Assembly (NCBI RefSeq): GCF_001422405.1
Contig: NZ_LMMV01000001.1
Span: forward strand, 1,293,295-1,357,294
DNA length: 64,000 nucleotides
Origin: Pseudorhodoferax sp. Leaf267
GTDB taxonomy: Bacteria > Pseudomonadota > Gammaproteobacteria > Burkholderiales > Burkholderiaceae_C
Reading direction: 5' to 3'
Below, one piece after another: positions 28,225 through 37,447 of the stretch (position 1 is its first letter; each line of letters begins with the position of its first letter). The translations under genes and the position numbers were made by a program. Under the pieces are notes generated by a model. The model saw only the letters and a program-made list of their open reading frames with translations. It did not search any database and had not been told where the DNA came from.

Positions 28225-28524
28225 ATGCAGGCAGACACCTACATCCCGCGCCGGCTGGACGACAGCTGGAAGATCGGCTTCTGGGACATCGATGTGGCCG
28301 CGCCCATCCTGCTGATGTTCTTCTTCGGCTACCTGACCTCGAGCAAGGGCGCGTTCGCCGTGTGTCTGGCCATCGGCATCGCGCTGTCGCGCTGGATCGC
28401 ACGCCTCAAGGCCAACAAGCACCCTGCCTTCGCGCTGCACTGGCTGTATTGGCACCTGCCGACCAACCCGGTGACGTCGCTGCTGGCCTGCCCGCCCTCG
28501 CACGTGCGCCGCATGGTCGGGTGA
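28225..28524 (+). CDS. traL: TraL pilus assembly protein
   Basis: This 99-residue inner-membrane protein begins YIPRRLDDSWKIGFWDIDV, the conserved start of TraL, and continues with hydrophobic segments (about 26-56). TraL is a small VirB3-like component needed for pilus assembly. It lies 27 bases after the pilin gene and 12 bases before traE, the F-type order A-L-E. Confidence 0.92.
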   Translation: MQADTYIPRRLDDSWKIGFWDIDVAAPILLMFFFGYLTSSKGAFAVCLAIGIALSRWIARLKANKHPAFALHWLYWHLPTNPVTSLLACPPSHVRRMVG

Positions 28525-28536
28525 GGGCAGAGCACC

Positions 28537-29103
28537 ATGGAATTCGAACGGCTCAGCGGCGACCTCAAGGATCTGCGTCGGCGCAACAAGGGCCTCGGCA
28601 TCGCGGTCGGCGTGTTGGCCACGGGCCAGGTCATCGCGCTGGCCGTGGTCCTGGGCCTGCTCGGCACCGTGCGCACGGTGGTCGTGCCGCCCACGCTGCA
28701 CAAGACCTTCTGGGTCGACGGCAGCCGCGCGTCCAGCGAATACCTGGAGCAGATGGGCAGCTTCGTCGCCTGGCTGGTGCTGGACGTCACGCCCAGCACC
28801 ATCGACTGGAAGAAGGACATGCTGCTCGGCTACGTGGATCCGGCCCAGTACGGCGCGATCAAGACGCGCCAGGAGGTCGAGGCCGAGCGGCTCAAGCGCA
28901 TCAACGCCACGACCGCCTTCGCGCCGCAGCAACTCGTGGCGAGCGAGGACGCCCAGACGCTGGTCGTCCGCGGGCGGCTGCGCACTTTAGTCAACGGCCT
29001 GGAGACTGGCAACGACGCCAAGGCCTACCGCATCGCGTTCAGCCATGCCGGGGCACGCATGCACCTGGTCGGCTTCCAGGAGGTGCCTTATGCGGTCAAG
29101 TGA
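28537..29103 (+). CDS. traE: TraE conjugal pilus assembly protein
   Basis: This 188-residue bitopic membrane protein has one N-terminal helix (about 22-45) and a periplasmic domain with VPPTLHKTFWVDG and YLEQMGSFVAWLVLDVTP, typical of TraE (VirB8-like). It belongs to the core needed to elaborate the pilus. The ATG at 28537 is 12 bases after traL. The traK frame starts within its last codons. Confidence 0.93.
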   Translation: MEFERLSGDLKDLRRRNKGLGIAVGVLATGQVIALAVVLGLLGTVRTVVVPPTLHKTFWVDGSRASSEYLEQMGSFVAWLVLDVTPSTIDWKKDMLLGYVDPAQYGAIKTRQEVEAERLKRINATTAFAPQQLVASEDAQTLVVRGRLRTLVNGLETGNDAKAYRIAFSHAGARMHLVGFQEVPYAVK

Positions 29104-30046
29104 ACTTCCTTGCGCGAGGGACGCGCAGCGTCTTGCCGCCGCGTGGCAGCCGGTGAGGCCTGATGTCCGGACTCCGCCACCGTCTCCCGCGGACCCGCAT
29201 CACGGGAACAGCTCGCGCAGGCTTCTCCCATCGGCCCGCCGCATCCTGCTCGTCACGGCCCTGGCTTACGGCCTGCCCGCACAAGCCCTGCAGGTCGTGG
29301 AGGCCAGCGACGGCGTCGCGGCCGAGGCCATCGTGTCGGTCAAGGAGCCGACCCGGCTGCGCATCGAGGGTGCGGCAATCACGGACGTGTTCGGCAACAT
29401 CCATTCGAGCCATTGCGGAGCCGGCGCCTCCGGCCCTGGGCCCGCCCTGCCCGCCGCACCTACGGCCGGCGCCCCCATCAACCCGGCCGGCGACGTCATC
29501 GTCGCCTGCGACCGCGACAAAGGCGAGGTCTACCTGCGCCCCGTTGGCGACGGCGCGCGCCCGATCAACCTGTTCGTGTCCTCCGCCACCGCGACCTATA
29601 CGCTGCTGCTGCGCCGCGCCGACACCCCGGCCGACACCATCGTCCTGCGCGACAAGGCCCCGCGCGCGCTGCGCCCGCTGGCCCCCGATTCCACACCGGC
29701 CGGCCCTGCCCCGAACCACGTGCGCACCATGAAGGCCCTGCTCGTCGCGATGGCCTCGGACCGCGTGCCCTCCGACATCCGCGTCGAAGAGACCCAGCGT
29801 CCGCTGCAGCTGTGGGCCGAGGCACGCTTGACGCTGCTGCGCCTGTACGAGGGCCGCGGCTTCGTCGGCGAGAAGTACGCGCTGCAGAACATCAGCGCGG
29901 CCCCCATGGTGCTGGCCGAGCCCGAGTTCGACCGCCCGGCCGACCGCGCCGACGGCGAGGTCGCCGGCATCGCCATCGAGCAGCACAACCTGCGGCCCGG
30001 CGAGTCCACGAGCGTCTACGTGCTGCGCCGCGGAGGCCCGCGATGA
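29090..30046 (+). CDS. traK: TraK secretin-like core protein
   Basis: This periplasmic/outer-membrane protein (up to 318 residues) forms the outer core with TraB and TraV, similar to VirB9. A signal peptide (RILLVTALAYGLPAQA) lies about 50 residues from the ATG at 29090, which is unusually deep. The start is therefore uncertain: an in-frame GTG at 29153 would shorten the leader by 21 residues. The body has beta-rich TraK segments (AAITDVFGN, PINLFVSS, YALQNIS). Its stop overlaps traB by ATGA. Confidence 0.85.
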   Translation: MRSSELPCARDAQRLAAAWQPVRPDVRTPPPSPADPHHGNSSRRLLPSARRILLVTALAYGLPAQALQVVEASDGVAAEAIVSVKEPTRLRIEGAAITDVFGNIHSSHCGAGASGPGPALPAAPTAGAPINPAGDVIVACDRDKGEVYLRPVGDGARPINLFVSSATATYTLLLRRADTPADTIVLRDKAPRALRPLAPDSTPAGPAPNHVRTMKALLVAMASDRVPSDIRVEETQRPLQLWAEARLTLLRLYEGRGFVGEKYALQNISAAPMVLAEPEFDRPADRADGEVAGIAIEQHNLRPGESTSVYVLRRGGPR

Positions 30047-31443
30047 ACGGGACACCGCAAGCCGGCCCGCCGCCGACCGCGCCCGGGCATCTGCCCGGCC
30101 GGCTGCAGCAGCGCCTGTCGCCACGCCAGCGCCAGTACGCGCTGCTGGCCGCCATCGTCGCCGTGGGCGTGCTGCTGCTGTGGCTGGTGTTCAGCTTCTC
30201 GGCCGCGCAGACCTCAGACCGGCCCGCGCGGCAGCGCCCGGCCCAGCCCGGCGACGTGACCAACATCGGCGTCATGCCGCCCGGCGCCCAGGTGAACCCG
30301 GTCGACCAGTGGGTCGGCACGGCGGGCCGCAAGCTCGCGCAGTACGAGAGCGAGCGCGCGGAACAGGGCAAGCTCAACAAGGACCGCCAGGCCTTCGAGG
30401 CGCGCACGATGCAGCGCTTCGCGGAACTCGAGCAGCGGCTGACGGCCAGCGCGGCGGCTGCGCCGCCTGTGCCCGGTCCGGCACCCGCCCCGGCTCCGGC
30501 GCCGGTCGCACCCACGGCCATGCCGCCCGCCGCCGCACTGCCGCCCAGGTTGCCCGTGACGGCGTCCACGGCTGGGGCCATGCCGGCAGGCGCGCCGCCT
30601 TTGCTGGTCGCACCAGCACCCCCGCCGCCCGTCATCACACGCGTGTCCCTGGCCGATCGCCACGCCGCGCCGGATGCGGGCGGCCACGCCGTGCGTGCCC
30701 CCGATGGCAGCCGCGCCAAGGACGCCCCCCGCACGGTCGCCACCTACCTGCCCGTCAGCTTCACACGCGGCATCCTGCTCGGCGGCCTGGACGCGCCGAC
30801 CGGTGGCCAGTCCCAGTCCAACCCGCATCCGGTGCTGATCCGGCTCTCGGACAACAGCGTGCTGCCCAACCAGTTCCGCGGCGAGTACCGCGAGTGCTTC
30901 GTAGTCGCGGCCGGCTTCGGCGACATCAGCTCGGAGCGCGCCTACCTGCGCACCGAGAGCCTGTCCTGCGTGCGCGGCGACGGCGCGACGCTGGAGGTGC
31001 GCATCCAGGGCACGGTCTACGGCGAGGACGGCAAGGTCGGCATGCGCGGTCGGCTCGTGACCAAGCAGGGCCAGATGCTCGCGAACGCGTTGCTGGCCGG
31101 CGTGGTCAGCGGCATCGGTCAGGGCCTGGCCACGGCCAACACCAGCTACTCCACCTCGCCGCTGGGCACGGTCGCCAGCACCGACAGCCAGGCCGACGCC
31201 TACCGCGCCGGCCTGGGCAGCGGCGTCGGCAAGGCGCTGGACCGGCTGGCCCAGTACTACATCAAGCTGGCCGAGAACACGTTTCCGGTCATCGAGGTCG
31301 ATGCCGGCCGGCAGATCGACGTCGTGATCACCAAGGGCGTGCGCATCGACCTGCCGATGACGGCCGCGGCCGGCGCGTCCTTGCGTCGTGACGCGGTCCC
31401 CGGCGCCCGCTACCAGGAGCCCACCGATGACCAAGCCTATTGA
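30043..31443 (+). CDS. traB: TraB scaffold protein (VirB10-like)
   Basis: This 466-residue protein spans the periplasm from the inner to the outer membrane. It has a cytoplasmic basic N-terminus, one membrane helix (about 31-48), a coiled segment (about 90-140) and a Pro/Ala-rich linker (about 145-190). The C-terminal beta domain includes LPVSFTRGILLGGLDAPT, VLPNQFRGEYREC and KGQML-like sequence, as in TraB. It is coupled to traK by ATGA and is followed by a DsbC-like gene whose ribosome site lies within its end. Confidence 0.92.
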   Translation: MNGTPQAGPPPTAPGHLPGRLQQRLSPRQRQYALLAAIVAVGVLLLWLVFSFSAAQTSDRPARQRPAQPGDVTNIGVMPPGAQVNPVDQWVGTAGRKLAQYESERAEQGKLNKDRQAFEARTMQRFAELEQRLTASAAAAPPVPGPAPAPAPAPVAPTAMPPAAALPPRLPVTASTAGAMPAGAPPLLVAPAPPPPVITRVSLADRHAAPDAGGHAVRAPDGSRAKDAPRTVATYLPVSFTRGILLGGLDAPTGGQSQSNPHPVLIRLSDNSVLPNQFRGEYRECFVVAAGFGDISSERAYLRTESLSCVRGDGATLEVRIQGTVYGEDGKVGMRGRLVTKQGQMLANALLAGVVSGIGQGLATANTSYSTSPLGTVASTDSQADAYRAGLGSGVGKALDRLAQYYIKLAENTFPVIEVDAGRQIDVVITKGVRIDLPMTAAAGASLRRDAVPGARYQEPTDDQAY

Positions 31444-32278
31444 TCCCCCACGGCCACGTGGCGGCCGCCCCCTAGACCGCCTCGCGGGCGTGCTGCTGAC
31501 CCTCGCCCTCGGCGTCTGGCCAACGTCCCAAGCGCTAGCCCAGGCCCCGATCGATGCCGAGGCCGCCCGGCTGCTCGTCACGCTGCGCCAGGCCCATCCC
31601 GGCACCCAGTTCACCGAGGCCGCGCGCACCGACATTCCGGGCGTCTACGAGGTCTGGATGCAGGGTAACGTCGCCTATGTTGCCGCCACCACACCGCGCT
31701 ACTTCCTGTTCGGCCGGCTGTTCGACACGCAGGACATGCGCGACCTGACCGCCCCTCGGATCGCACAGCGTGCTGGCGACGTCCCGGTCGCCCCGGAGGA
31801 CGCCGCGCCCCCAATCGCTTTCGACCGTCTGCCGCTGGCCGATGCCATCACGGTCCGGCGTGGCAACGGCCAGCGCCAGGTCGCCGTGTTCAGCGATCCC
31901 GGCTGCGGCTACTGCAGGCAGTTGGAAGCCGAACTCGCCACGCTGGACGACGTGACCATCCACACCTTCCTCGTGCCGTTCCAGGGCGAGGCCCGACCGG
32001 TCGCCATCTGGTGCGCGGCCGACCGCACCCAGGCCTGGCAGCAGTGGATGCTGCATGGGGATGCGCGCGCCCAGCGGCCGAGCGCAGGATGCGACCATCC
32101 GGTCGCGCGTAATCTGGCGCTGGCCCGTGCGCTGCGCGTGCAAGGCACGCCCACGCTGTTCTGGGCCGATGGCTCGCGCACGGATGGCTACGTGGACCGT
32201 AGCGAGCTGCAGGCCCGGCTTGTGCGGGCGAGCACAGGCCCGGTGGCGGGATCAACCACTACGGAGCGGCGGCCATGA
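31427..32278 (+). CDS. DsbC-like thiol-disulfide isomerase of the transfer system
   Basis: This 283-residue periplasmic protein has a signal peptide (about 18-40). An N-terminal DsbC-like domain (GVYEVWMQGNVAYV) is followed by a thioredoxin domain with the redox motif CGYC (160-163) and the cis-proline region VQGTPTLFWADG. It would correct disulfides in cysteine-rich transfer proteins such as TraN and TraU. The ATG at 31427 has AGGAG 7 bases upstream and overlaps traB by 17 bases. Placement between traB and traV is as in SXT-like clusters rather than F. Confidence 0.9.
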   Translation: MTKPIDPPRPRGGRPLDRLAGVLLTLALGVWPTSQALAQAPIDAEAARLLVTLRQAHPGTQFTEAARTDIPGVYEVWMQGNVAYVAATTPRYFLFGRLFDTQDMRDLTAPRIAQRAGDVPVAPEDAAPPIAFDRLPLADAITVRRGNGQRQVAVFSDPGCGYCRQLEAELATLDDVTIHTFLVPFQGEARPVAIWCAADRTQAWQQWMLHGDARAQRPSAGCDHPVARNLALARALRVQGTPTLFWADGSRTDGYVDRSELQARLVRASTGPVAGSTTTERRP

Positions 32279-32958
32279 GAGTCATCATCTCGCTCGGCGC
32301 GTCCCTTCTGGCCCTTCTTCTCACGGGCTGCGTCAACATGTCCGGGCTGGACGGGGAGTCCAAGTACGCCTGCGCGGCTCCGGATGGCGTGGCCTGCGAC
32401 TCCGTCGCGGGCACCTATGCGAATGCGCTGCACCACAACCTGCCAAGCCAGCGCGGGGCGTCCTCAACGGGTGGCACGCGTGCGTCCGCACCCGGGGTGG
32501 CCACGCCATCCGCCAGCGGTGTTGCGCCATCGCGTCCCATACTTCAGGGCGCTCTCCCGGCGTCGGGCGACGCAAGCGCCGAGCCTCGCGCCGGCACCGC
32601 GTTGCGCTCACCCGCCCGCGTGCTGCGCCTGTGGACCAAGCCCTGGGAGGATGCTGACGGTGACCTCTGGGACCAGGGCTATGTCTACGTGCAGGTCGAC
32701 GGCGGGCGCTGGCAGCTCGACCACGTACATCAGCGCATCCGTGACCGCTACCAGCCGCTGCAGCCACCGCCGAACACGCCGGTGGCTGCGCCGCCCGGTT
32801 CGGGTGCAACAGACGCTGACCCCGAGCCGCCGGCCGCTTCGCTGACCGACAGCCTCACACGCAACGGGCCAGCCTCGCCGTTCGGCGCGTTCCCGACGCT
32901 GCCGCGCCTGCCCACCTTGCCGGGCCTGACGCCCTCTCCGGCGGCTCGCCAACCCTGA
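32275..32958 (+). CDS. traV: TraV outer-membrane lipoprotein
   Basis: This 227-residue lipoprotein has a lipobox LLLTGC with C19 and the TraV motif MSGLDGESKYACAAPDGV, whose conserved cysteines follow the lipid site. A Pro/Ala/Ser-rich middle leads to VLRLWTKPWEDADGDLWDQG. TraV (VirB7-like) anchors the TraK/TraB core in the outer membrane. ATGA overlap with the DsbC-like gene suggests coupled translation. Confidence 0.92.
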   Translation: MRVIISLGASLLALLLTGCVNMSGLDGESKYACAAPDGVACDSVAGTYANALHHNLPSQRGASSTGGTRASAPGVATPSASGVAPSRPILQGALPASGDASAEPRAGTALRSPARVLRLWTKPWEDADGDLWDQGYVYVQVDGGRWQLDHVHQRIRDRYQPLQPPPNTPVAAPPGSGATDADPEPPAASLTDSLTRNGPASPFGAFPTLPRLPTLPGLTPSPAARQP

Positions 32959-32976
32959 CCCGTGCGGAGTTCAGCC

Positions 32977-35550
32977 ATGCACGCCGACACCAGCACCCCA
33001 TCGCTTCGCGCTGCACGCGCCTGGCCCTGGGCCTTCGACCCTGTTACGCCGGCCGAGCAGTTCGCCACCTGGCTGCCCTATGCCGGCTACCTGGCGGACG
33101 AGCACCTGTTCGTGAACCGCGACGGCCTGGGCTTTCTGCTGGAACTCATGCCGCAGTCCGGCGCCGACGAGCGCATGGCCGAGGTGCTGGTGTCGCTGTA
33201 CGCCAGCTGCCCACCCGGCGCCGGCCTGCAGTTCCAGCTGTTTGCCTCGCCCCACATCCGCCAGCAGCTGCGCCAGTACACCAACCTGCGCGTGGAGGAT
33301 GCCGACCAGGCCGAGCGCGCCCTGCCCTTCGGCCGCCCCGTGCCCGACGAGAACCTGTTCCGCAAGCTCGCGCGCCAACGCGTGCAGCATCTGCTGCGCG
33401 GCACGCAGGCCTCGTTGACAGCGGGCTTCCACTACACCCTGCGCGACTTCCGGCTCATGCTCAGCGTCACGGTGCCGGGCCAGGGCGAGGACCTGGCCCG
33501 GCGCGACGCCCTGCTCACGCTGCGCGACGCGATCGCCGCCACGTTGCGCTCGGCCATGCTGCCGAACCGCGTCTGCGATGCGAGCGACCTGATCAACTGG
33601 TGCGCGCTGTTTACGAACCCCGACCGGATCGCGCATGCGGACCACCCGGACCTGAACTTCGACGACGACCGCCAGCTGCACTACGACGATGGCCGCGAGA
33701 TCCGCGACCAGATCGTCGACTTCGACACCATCCAGGATCCGCACCCGGGCGGCCTCACGCTGTGGAAGGAGACCAGCCCGGACGTGCTGGAGGCGCGCTT
33801 CTACTCCATCAAGAGCTTCCCCGAGCGCTTCGCGCTGTGGCAGATGGGCTCGCTGATCGGCGACCTGATGCAGCCGGCGCTGCAGTACAGCGCGCCGTTC
33901 CTGATCACGCTGGGCGTACACATCATGGACCCCAATGCGACCAAGTCCATCATCACGGCCAACCACGTGCGGGCCACGCAGAACGCCAAGTCCAAGATGG
34001 CCGACGTGATGCCCGACGTGCGCAAGAAGCTGGACGACTGGGCAGCAGCCGCGAACGCCATCGACACGGGCGGCAGCCTGGTCAGCCTGTACCACCAGCT
34101 GGCGATCTTCACGCAGCCGGACCAGGCCGCGGCCGCGCACGAGGCCGCCAACGCGATCTGGCGCGCCCGCGGCTTCCAGCTCAACGCCGACGCCTACATG
34201 CACCGCCAGGCACTGCTGGCCAGCCTACCCATGACTTTGAGCCCGCGCATGCACAGGGACCTGGCCAAGATGCGCCGCGTCACGCGCAAGACGCTCGCCA
34301 ACGCCATCCACCTGGCACCGCTGATCGCCGAGTGGCGCGGCACGCGCACGCCGGCCCTGGTCTTCGGCGGGCGGCGCGGCCAGCTCATGACGCTGGACCT
34401 GTTCGACAACGACCTCGGGAACTACAACTTCGCGATCATCGGCGCGCCCGGCTCCGGCAAGTCCGTGCTCATGAACGAGCTGGCCTGGTCCTACCGCGCG
34501 ATCGGCGCCAAGGTCTGGATGCTGGACCTGGGCCGCAGCTTCGAGAAGCTGTGCCGCAAGGCCCAGGGCACCTACATCGAGTTCCGGCCCGACGTGGACC
34601 TGTGCCTGAACCCGTTCACGATCGTGCGCGACATCCACGAGGACATCGACATGCTGGTGCCCGGCATCGCCAAGATGGCCTCGATGCAGCACCCGCTGGA
34701 GGAGGTCCAGTACAAGGCGATCTCGGCCATGGTGCTGCAGCTGTGGCGCCAGCATGGGCAGGACCTGACGATCACCGGCCTGCGCGACGCGTTCAAGACC
34801 GGCAGCATTCCCGAGCTCGGCATCGTCAACGACACCCGGGTCCGGGACCTGGCCATCATGCTGAACCCCTATGCCCGCGGCGGCCAGTACGCCCGCTTCT
34901 TCGAGGGCCGGGCCAACGTGGACTTCAGCAACGACTTCATCGTCATCGAGAACGAGGAGCTCAAGCGCCGGCCCGACCTGCACGCGGTCGTCAACATCCT
35001 GCTGCTGCACCAGATCACCGGCGAGATGTACCTCACGCGCAACCGGCGCAAGGTGCTGTTCATCGACGAGCTCAAGCAACAGCTGGGCGACATCGGCGCC
35101 GACGATCCGGTCAAGGCCGCAGTGATCGAAGAAGCCGCGCGGCGCGCGCGCAAGTACGGTGGCGCGCTGGGAACGGCCACCCAGAGCGCCGACGACTACT
35201 ACGGCAGCGCGCAGATGGAAGCCGCCTTCAACTGCTCGGACTGGGTGTTCCTGCTGCGCCAGAAACCCGAGTCCATCGAGATGCTGGACCGCAAGGGCCG
35301 GCTGACCATGGACGAGGCCAAGAAGCGGCTGCTGGGCTCGCTGCGCACAGAGGCGGGAGCATATTCCGAGCTGTACATCTCCTCGCCGGTCGGCGAAGGC
35401 GTGGCGCGCAACATCCTGGACCCGGCCACCCATTTGCTGTTCTCGAACAAGCTGGAGGACAACGCGCCGATCGATGCGCTGCGCGCGCAGGGGTTGTCGA
35501 TCGACGAGGCCATCGCCGAGCTGCTGCGGCAGCGGGGGCTGGTGCTGTGA
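32977..35550 (+). CDS. traC: TraC secretion ATPase (VirB4 family)
   Basis: This 857-residue cytoplasmic ATPase powers pilus assembly. It has a TraC-type N-terminal region and a nucleotide-binding domain with Walker A GAPGSGKS (489-496) and Walker B VLFIDEL (about 693-699). Length is typical of TraC. The ATG at 32977 is preferred over a GTG five codons upstream because GCGGAG sits 7 bases before it. The stop overlaps the GTG of the next gene (GTGA). Confidence 0.95.
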   Translation: MHADTSTPSLRAARAWPWAFDPVTPAEQFATWLPYAGYLADEHLFVNRDGLGFLLELMPQSGADERMAEVLVSLYASCPPGAGLQFQLFASPHIRQQLRQYTNLRVEDADQAERALPFGRPVPDENLFRKLARQRVQHLLRGTQASLTAGFHYTLRDFRLMLSVTVPGQGEDLARRDALLTLRDAIAATLRSAMLPNRVCDASDLINWCALFTNPDRIAHADHPDLNFDDDRQLHYDDGREIRDQIVDFDTIQDPHPGGLTLWKETSPDVLEARFYSIKSFPERFALWQMGSLIGDLMQPALQYSAPFLITLGVHIMDPNATKSIITANHVRATQNAKSKMADVMPDVRKKLDDWAAAANAIDTGGSLVSLYHQLAIFTQPDQAAAAHEAANAIWRARGFQLNADAYMHRQALLASLPMTLSPRMHRDLAKMRRVTRKTLANAIHLAPLIAEWRGTRTPALVFGGRRGQLMTLDLFDNDLGNYNFAIIGAPGSGKSVLMNELAWSYRAIGAKVWMLDLGRSFEKLCRKAQGTYIEFRPDVDLCLNPFTIVRDIHEDIDMLVPGIAKMASMQHPLEEVQYKAISAMVLQLWRQHGQDLTITGLRDAFKTGSIPELGIVNDTRVRDLAIMLNPYARGGQYARFFEGRANVDFSNDFIVIENEELKRRPDLHAVVNILLLHQITGEMYLTRNRRKVLFIDELKQQLGDIGADDPVKAAVIEEAARRARKYGGALGTATQSADDYYGSAQMEAAFNCSDWVFLLRQKPESIEMLDRKGRLTMDEAKKRLLGSLRTEAGAYSELYISSPVGEGVARNILDPATHLLFSNKLEDNAPIDALRAQGLSIDEAIAELLRQRGLVL

Positions 35551-35900
35551 ACCCGGTGCTGGGCGCCGTGACGGCCGCGGTGCTGGTGACCGGCGCAAGT
35601 CTGGCGGCGTACGACCGTTGGGTGCTGCGCCCGGCCCTGGCCATCGGCACGGTGGACCTGGCCGAGGTCTACCGCGCCAAGGAGGCCCAGTTCGCGCAGC
35701 TGCTGACGGCCACGGCCGGCGAGGAGGAGCGTCAGCAGGCGCTGGCGCTGGCCCGACGCTTCGCGCAGCGGCTGCCGGCCGCGCTGGACGAATTGCCGCG
35801 CGAGTGCGCCTGCCTGGTCGTGGTGCGCACGGCCGTGGTCGGCAGCCCGCATGCGCAGGACCTGACGCCGCGGCTGCGGGCCAAGGTGGAACTGCCATGA
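35547..35900 (+). CDS. trbI: TrbI-type conjugative protein
   Basis: This 117-residue bitopic protein has a short N-terminal membrane helix (about 4-20) and a helical periplasmic part (LARRFAQRLPAALDELP) ending ECACLVVVRTAVV, as in F-type TrbI, which affects pilus extension and retraction. The GTG start overlaps the traC stop and no better start exists. Position between traC and the S26 peptidase gene, before traW, agrees with F-type order. Confidence 0.8.
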   Translation: MNPVLGAVTAAVLVTGASLAAYDRWVLRPALAIGTVDLAEVYRAKEAQFAQLLTATAGEEERQQALALARRFAQRLPAALDELPRECACLVVVRTAVVGSPHAQDLTPRLRAKVELP

Positions 35901-36436
35901 AGACTCCCAAGATGCATCCTCGAAGCCTGGCCATCCACCTGCGGCAGCGCTGGTATTGGTACGCGCCCGTGGGCCTGATCTGGGTCCTGGCCTACGTGCG
36001 ACTGTTCTGGGATCCGACGCCGCGGCTGCCGCTGTTGTTCAACTGGACGCCCAGCCTGCCGTACCACGTGGCCTGGCTGCAGGCGCAGCACGCTCCGCTG
36101 CGTCGCGGCGACCTGATCGTGTTCCGCTTCGAGGGGCCAAGCCAGGCACAGTACCCCGGTCTGCGCGGTCAGCCGTTCTTCAAGCGAATCTGTGGTCTGC
36201 CCGGGGACGAAGTGACCGTCGAGGACCGGCTGGTGCGCATCAACGGGGAGGCCGTCGGCCTGGCCAAGCCGCACACCTTCGACCGCCGGCCTCTGACACC
36301 CATTGCGCCGCAGGTGATCCCGGCCGGCCACTACTTCGTGCAGGGCACGGCCTCCGACAGCTTCGACTCCCGCTACGGTGACAGCGGCCTGGTCCGCGCC
36401 GAGCAGGTGCTGGGCGTGGTGGTGCCGCTGTTCTGA
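35897..36436 (+). CDS. trhF: S26 signal peptidase-like protein (TrhF/TraF type)
   Basis: This 179-residue inner-membrane serine protease of the conjugative S26 family has one N-terminal membrane helix (about 20-38). The nucleophile is S53 in TPSLPYHV, the general base K96 is in FFKRICGLPGDEV, and the later motif is DSFDSRYGDSG. It may process the pilin or other exported transfer proteins. ATGA overlap with the trbI gene. It should not be confused with the thioredoxin-like TraF at 41926. Confidence 0.9.
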   Translation: MKTPKMHPRSLAIHLRQRWYWYAPVGLIWVLAYVRLFWDPTPRLPLLFNWTPSLPYHVAWLQAQHAPLRRGDLIVFRFEGPSQAQYPGLRGQPFFKRICGLPGDEVTVEDRLVRINGEAVGLAKPHTFDRRPLTPIAPQVIPAGHYFVQGTASDSFDSRYGDSGLVRAEQVLGVVVPLF

Positions 36437-36446
36437 GGACATGCCC

Positions 36447-36821
36447 ATGCGCCGGCTCTCCGCATCGTTGGTCCTGCTGGTCGCGGTCAGCGCGGCCACA
36501 TTCGCCGTCGCGCAGACCAGCCCGGCTCGCGGCCCGATTTCACCGACGGCCTCGGTGCCGGACGATCAGCCGCTGGCCGACTACCTGGCCTTGCTGCAGC
36601 AGATCGCGCCCGCCGCCGCGGACGCCGCGCGGACCTACGTGGCGGCCGTCCGGCTGCGCTGCGGCCACGCCCTGGACAGCGCGGCGCTGCGCCAGGCCAT
36701 GGCGCGCGACGGCGGCGACCCGGTGCTCATGGGCCTGATCCGCGCGTCGGCCGCCCAGGACACGGGCGCGCGGCACCGCCTGGTCGACCAGATGCGCTGC
36801 GAGATGCGGGGCACGCCATGA
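36447..36821 (+). CDS. Unknown exported protein of the transfer operon
   Basis: This 124-residue protein has a clear signal peptide (about 1-23, ending FAVAQ) and a mainly helical mature part with two cysteines (RLRCGHALD; DQMRCEM) that may form a disulfide. I do not recognise the family. The ATG at 36447 is chosen over 36441 because GAGGA lies 7 bases before it and only 1 base before the other. Its stop overlaps traW by ATGA. A periplasmic accessory role in conjugation is inferred from context only. Confidence 0.75.
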   Translation: MRRLSASLVLLVAVSAATFAVAQTSPARGPISPTASVPDDQPLADYLALLQQIAPAAADAARTYVAAVRLRCGHALDSAALRQAMARDGGDPVLMGLIRASAAQDTGARHRLVDQMRCEMRGTP

Positions 36822-37447
36822 CCGCCGAACGCATCGGACTGCTGCTGGCGTTGGTGTGGGCCGCGAGGCTGGCCGCCGCCACTGACCTCGGCACGCTGGG
36901 CCCGACCTACCCCATCGCCGAGCCGCACCTGCTGCAGCAGATCGCGCAGCGCCTAGGCGCGCTCCAGCGCGCCGGCGAGCTCGTCAAGCTGGAGCAGGCG
37001 GCGCGGAGCCGCAGCACACACATCGTCCGCCACCCGCCCCCGGTCGAGGCCGTGCGCACGACCACGGCGGCCCGCAGCTTCCGGGTCGACCCCAGCGTCG
37101 TGCTGGCCGAGAACGTCCTGGGCCCGCAGGGCGAATTGCTGTTCGCGGCCGGCACGCGCGCCAACCCGCTGGACGTGGTCCAGCTGTCCCGCCCGCTGCT
37201 GTTCTTCGACGCGCGCGACCCACGCCAGGTGCAACAGGCTCGGGTGCTGCAGGCCGGCCAGCCCGGCCGGCCCAAGCCCGTCCTCACGGGAGGCTCCTAT
37301 CTCGACCTCATGCAGGCCTGGGGTGTGCCGGTCTACTACGACCAGCGGGGCCTGCTGACGCGTCGGCTCGGCATCGCCCAGGTGCCGGCGCTGGTCTCGC
37401 AGGAGGGGCGGCAGCTGCGCGTGGACGAGTTGGAGGTCGCGCCATGA
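36818..37447 (+). CDS. traW: TraW pilus assembly protein
   Basis: This 209-residue periplasmic protein has a short signal peptide (about 1-21) and TraW features: the start DLGTLGPTYPIAEPHLLQQI, then VLGPQGELLFAAGTRANPLD and LLFFDARD, and GIAQVPALVSQEG near the end. TraW acts with TraU and TrbC in pilus assembly. It is joined to both neighbours by ATGA overlaps. Confidence 0.94.
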   Translation: MTAERIGLLLALVWAARLAAATDLGTLGPTYPIAEPHLLQQIAQRLGALQRAGELVKLEQAARSRSTHIVRHPPPVEAVRTTTAARSFRVDPSVVLAENVLGPQGELLFAAGTRANPLDVVQLSRPLLFFDARDPRQVQQARVLQAGQPGRPKPVLTGGSYLDLMQAWGVPVYYDQRGLLTRRLGIAQVPALVSQEGRQLRVDELEVAP

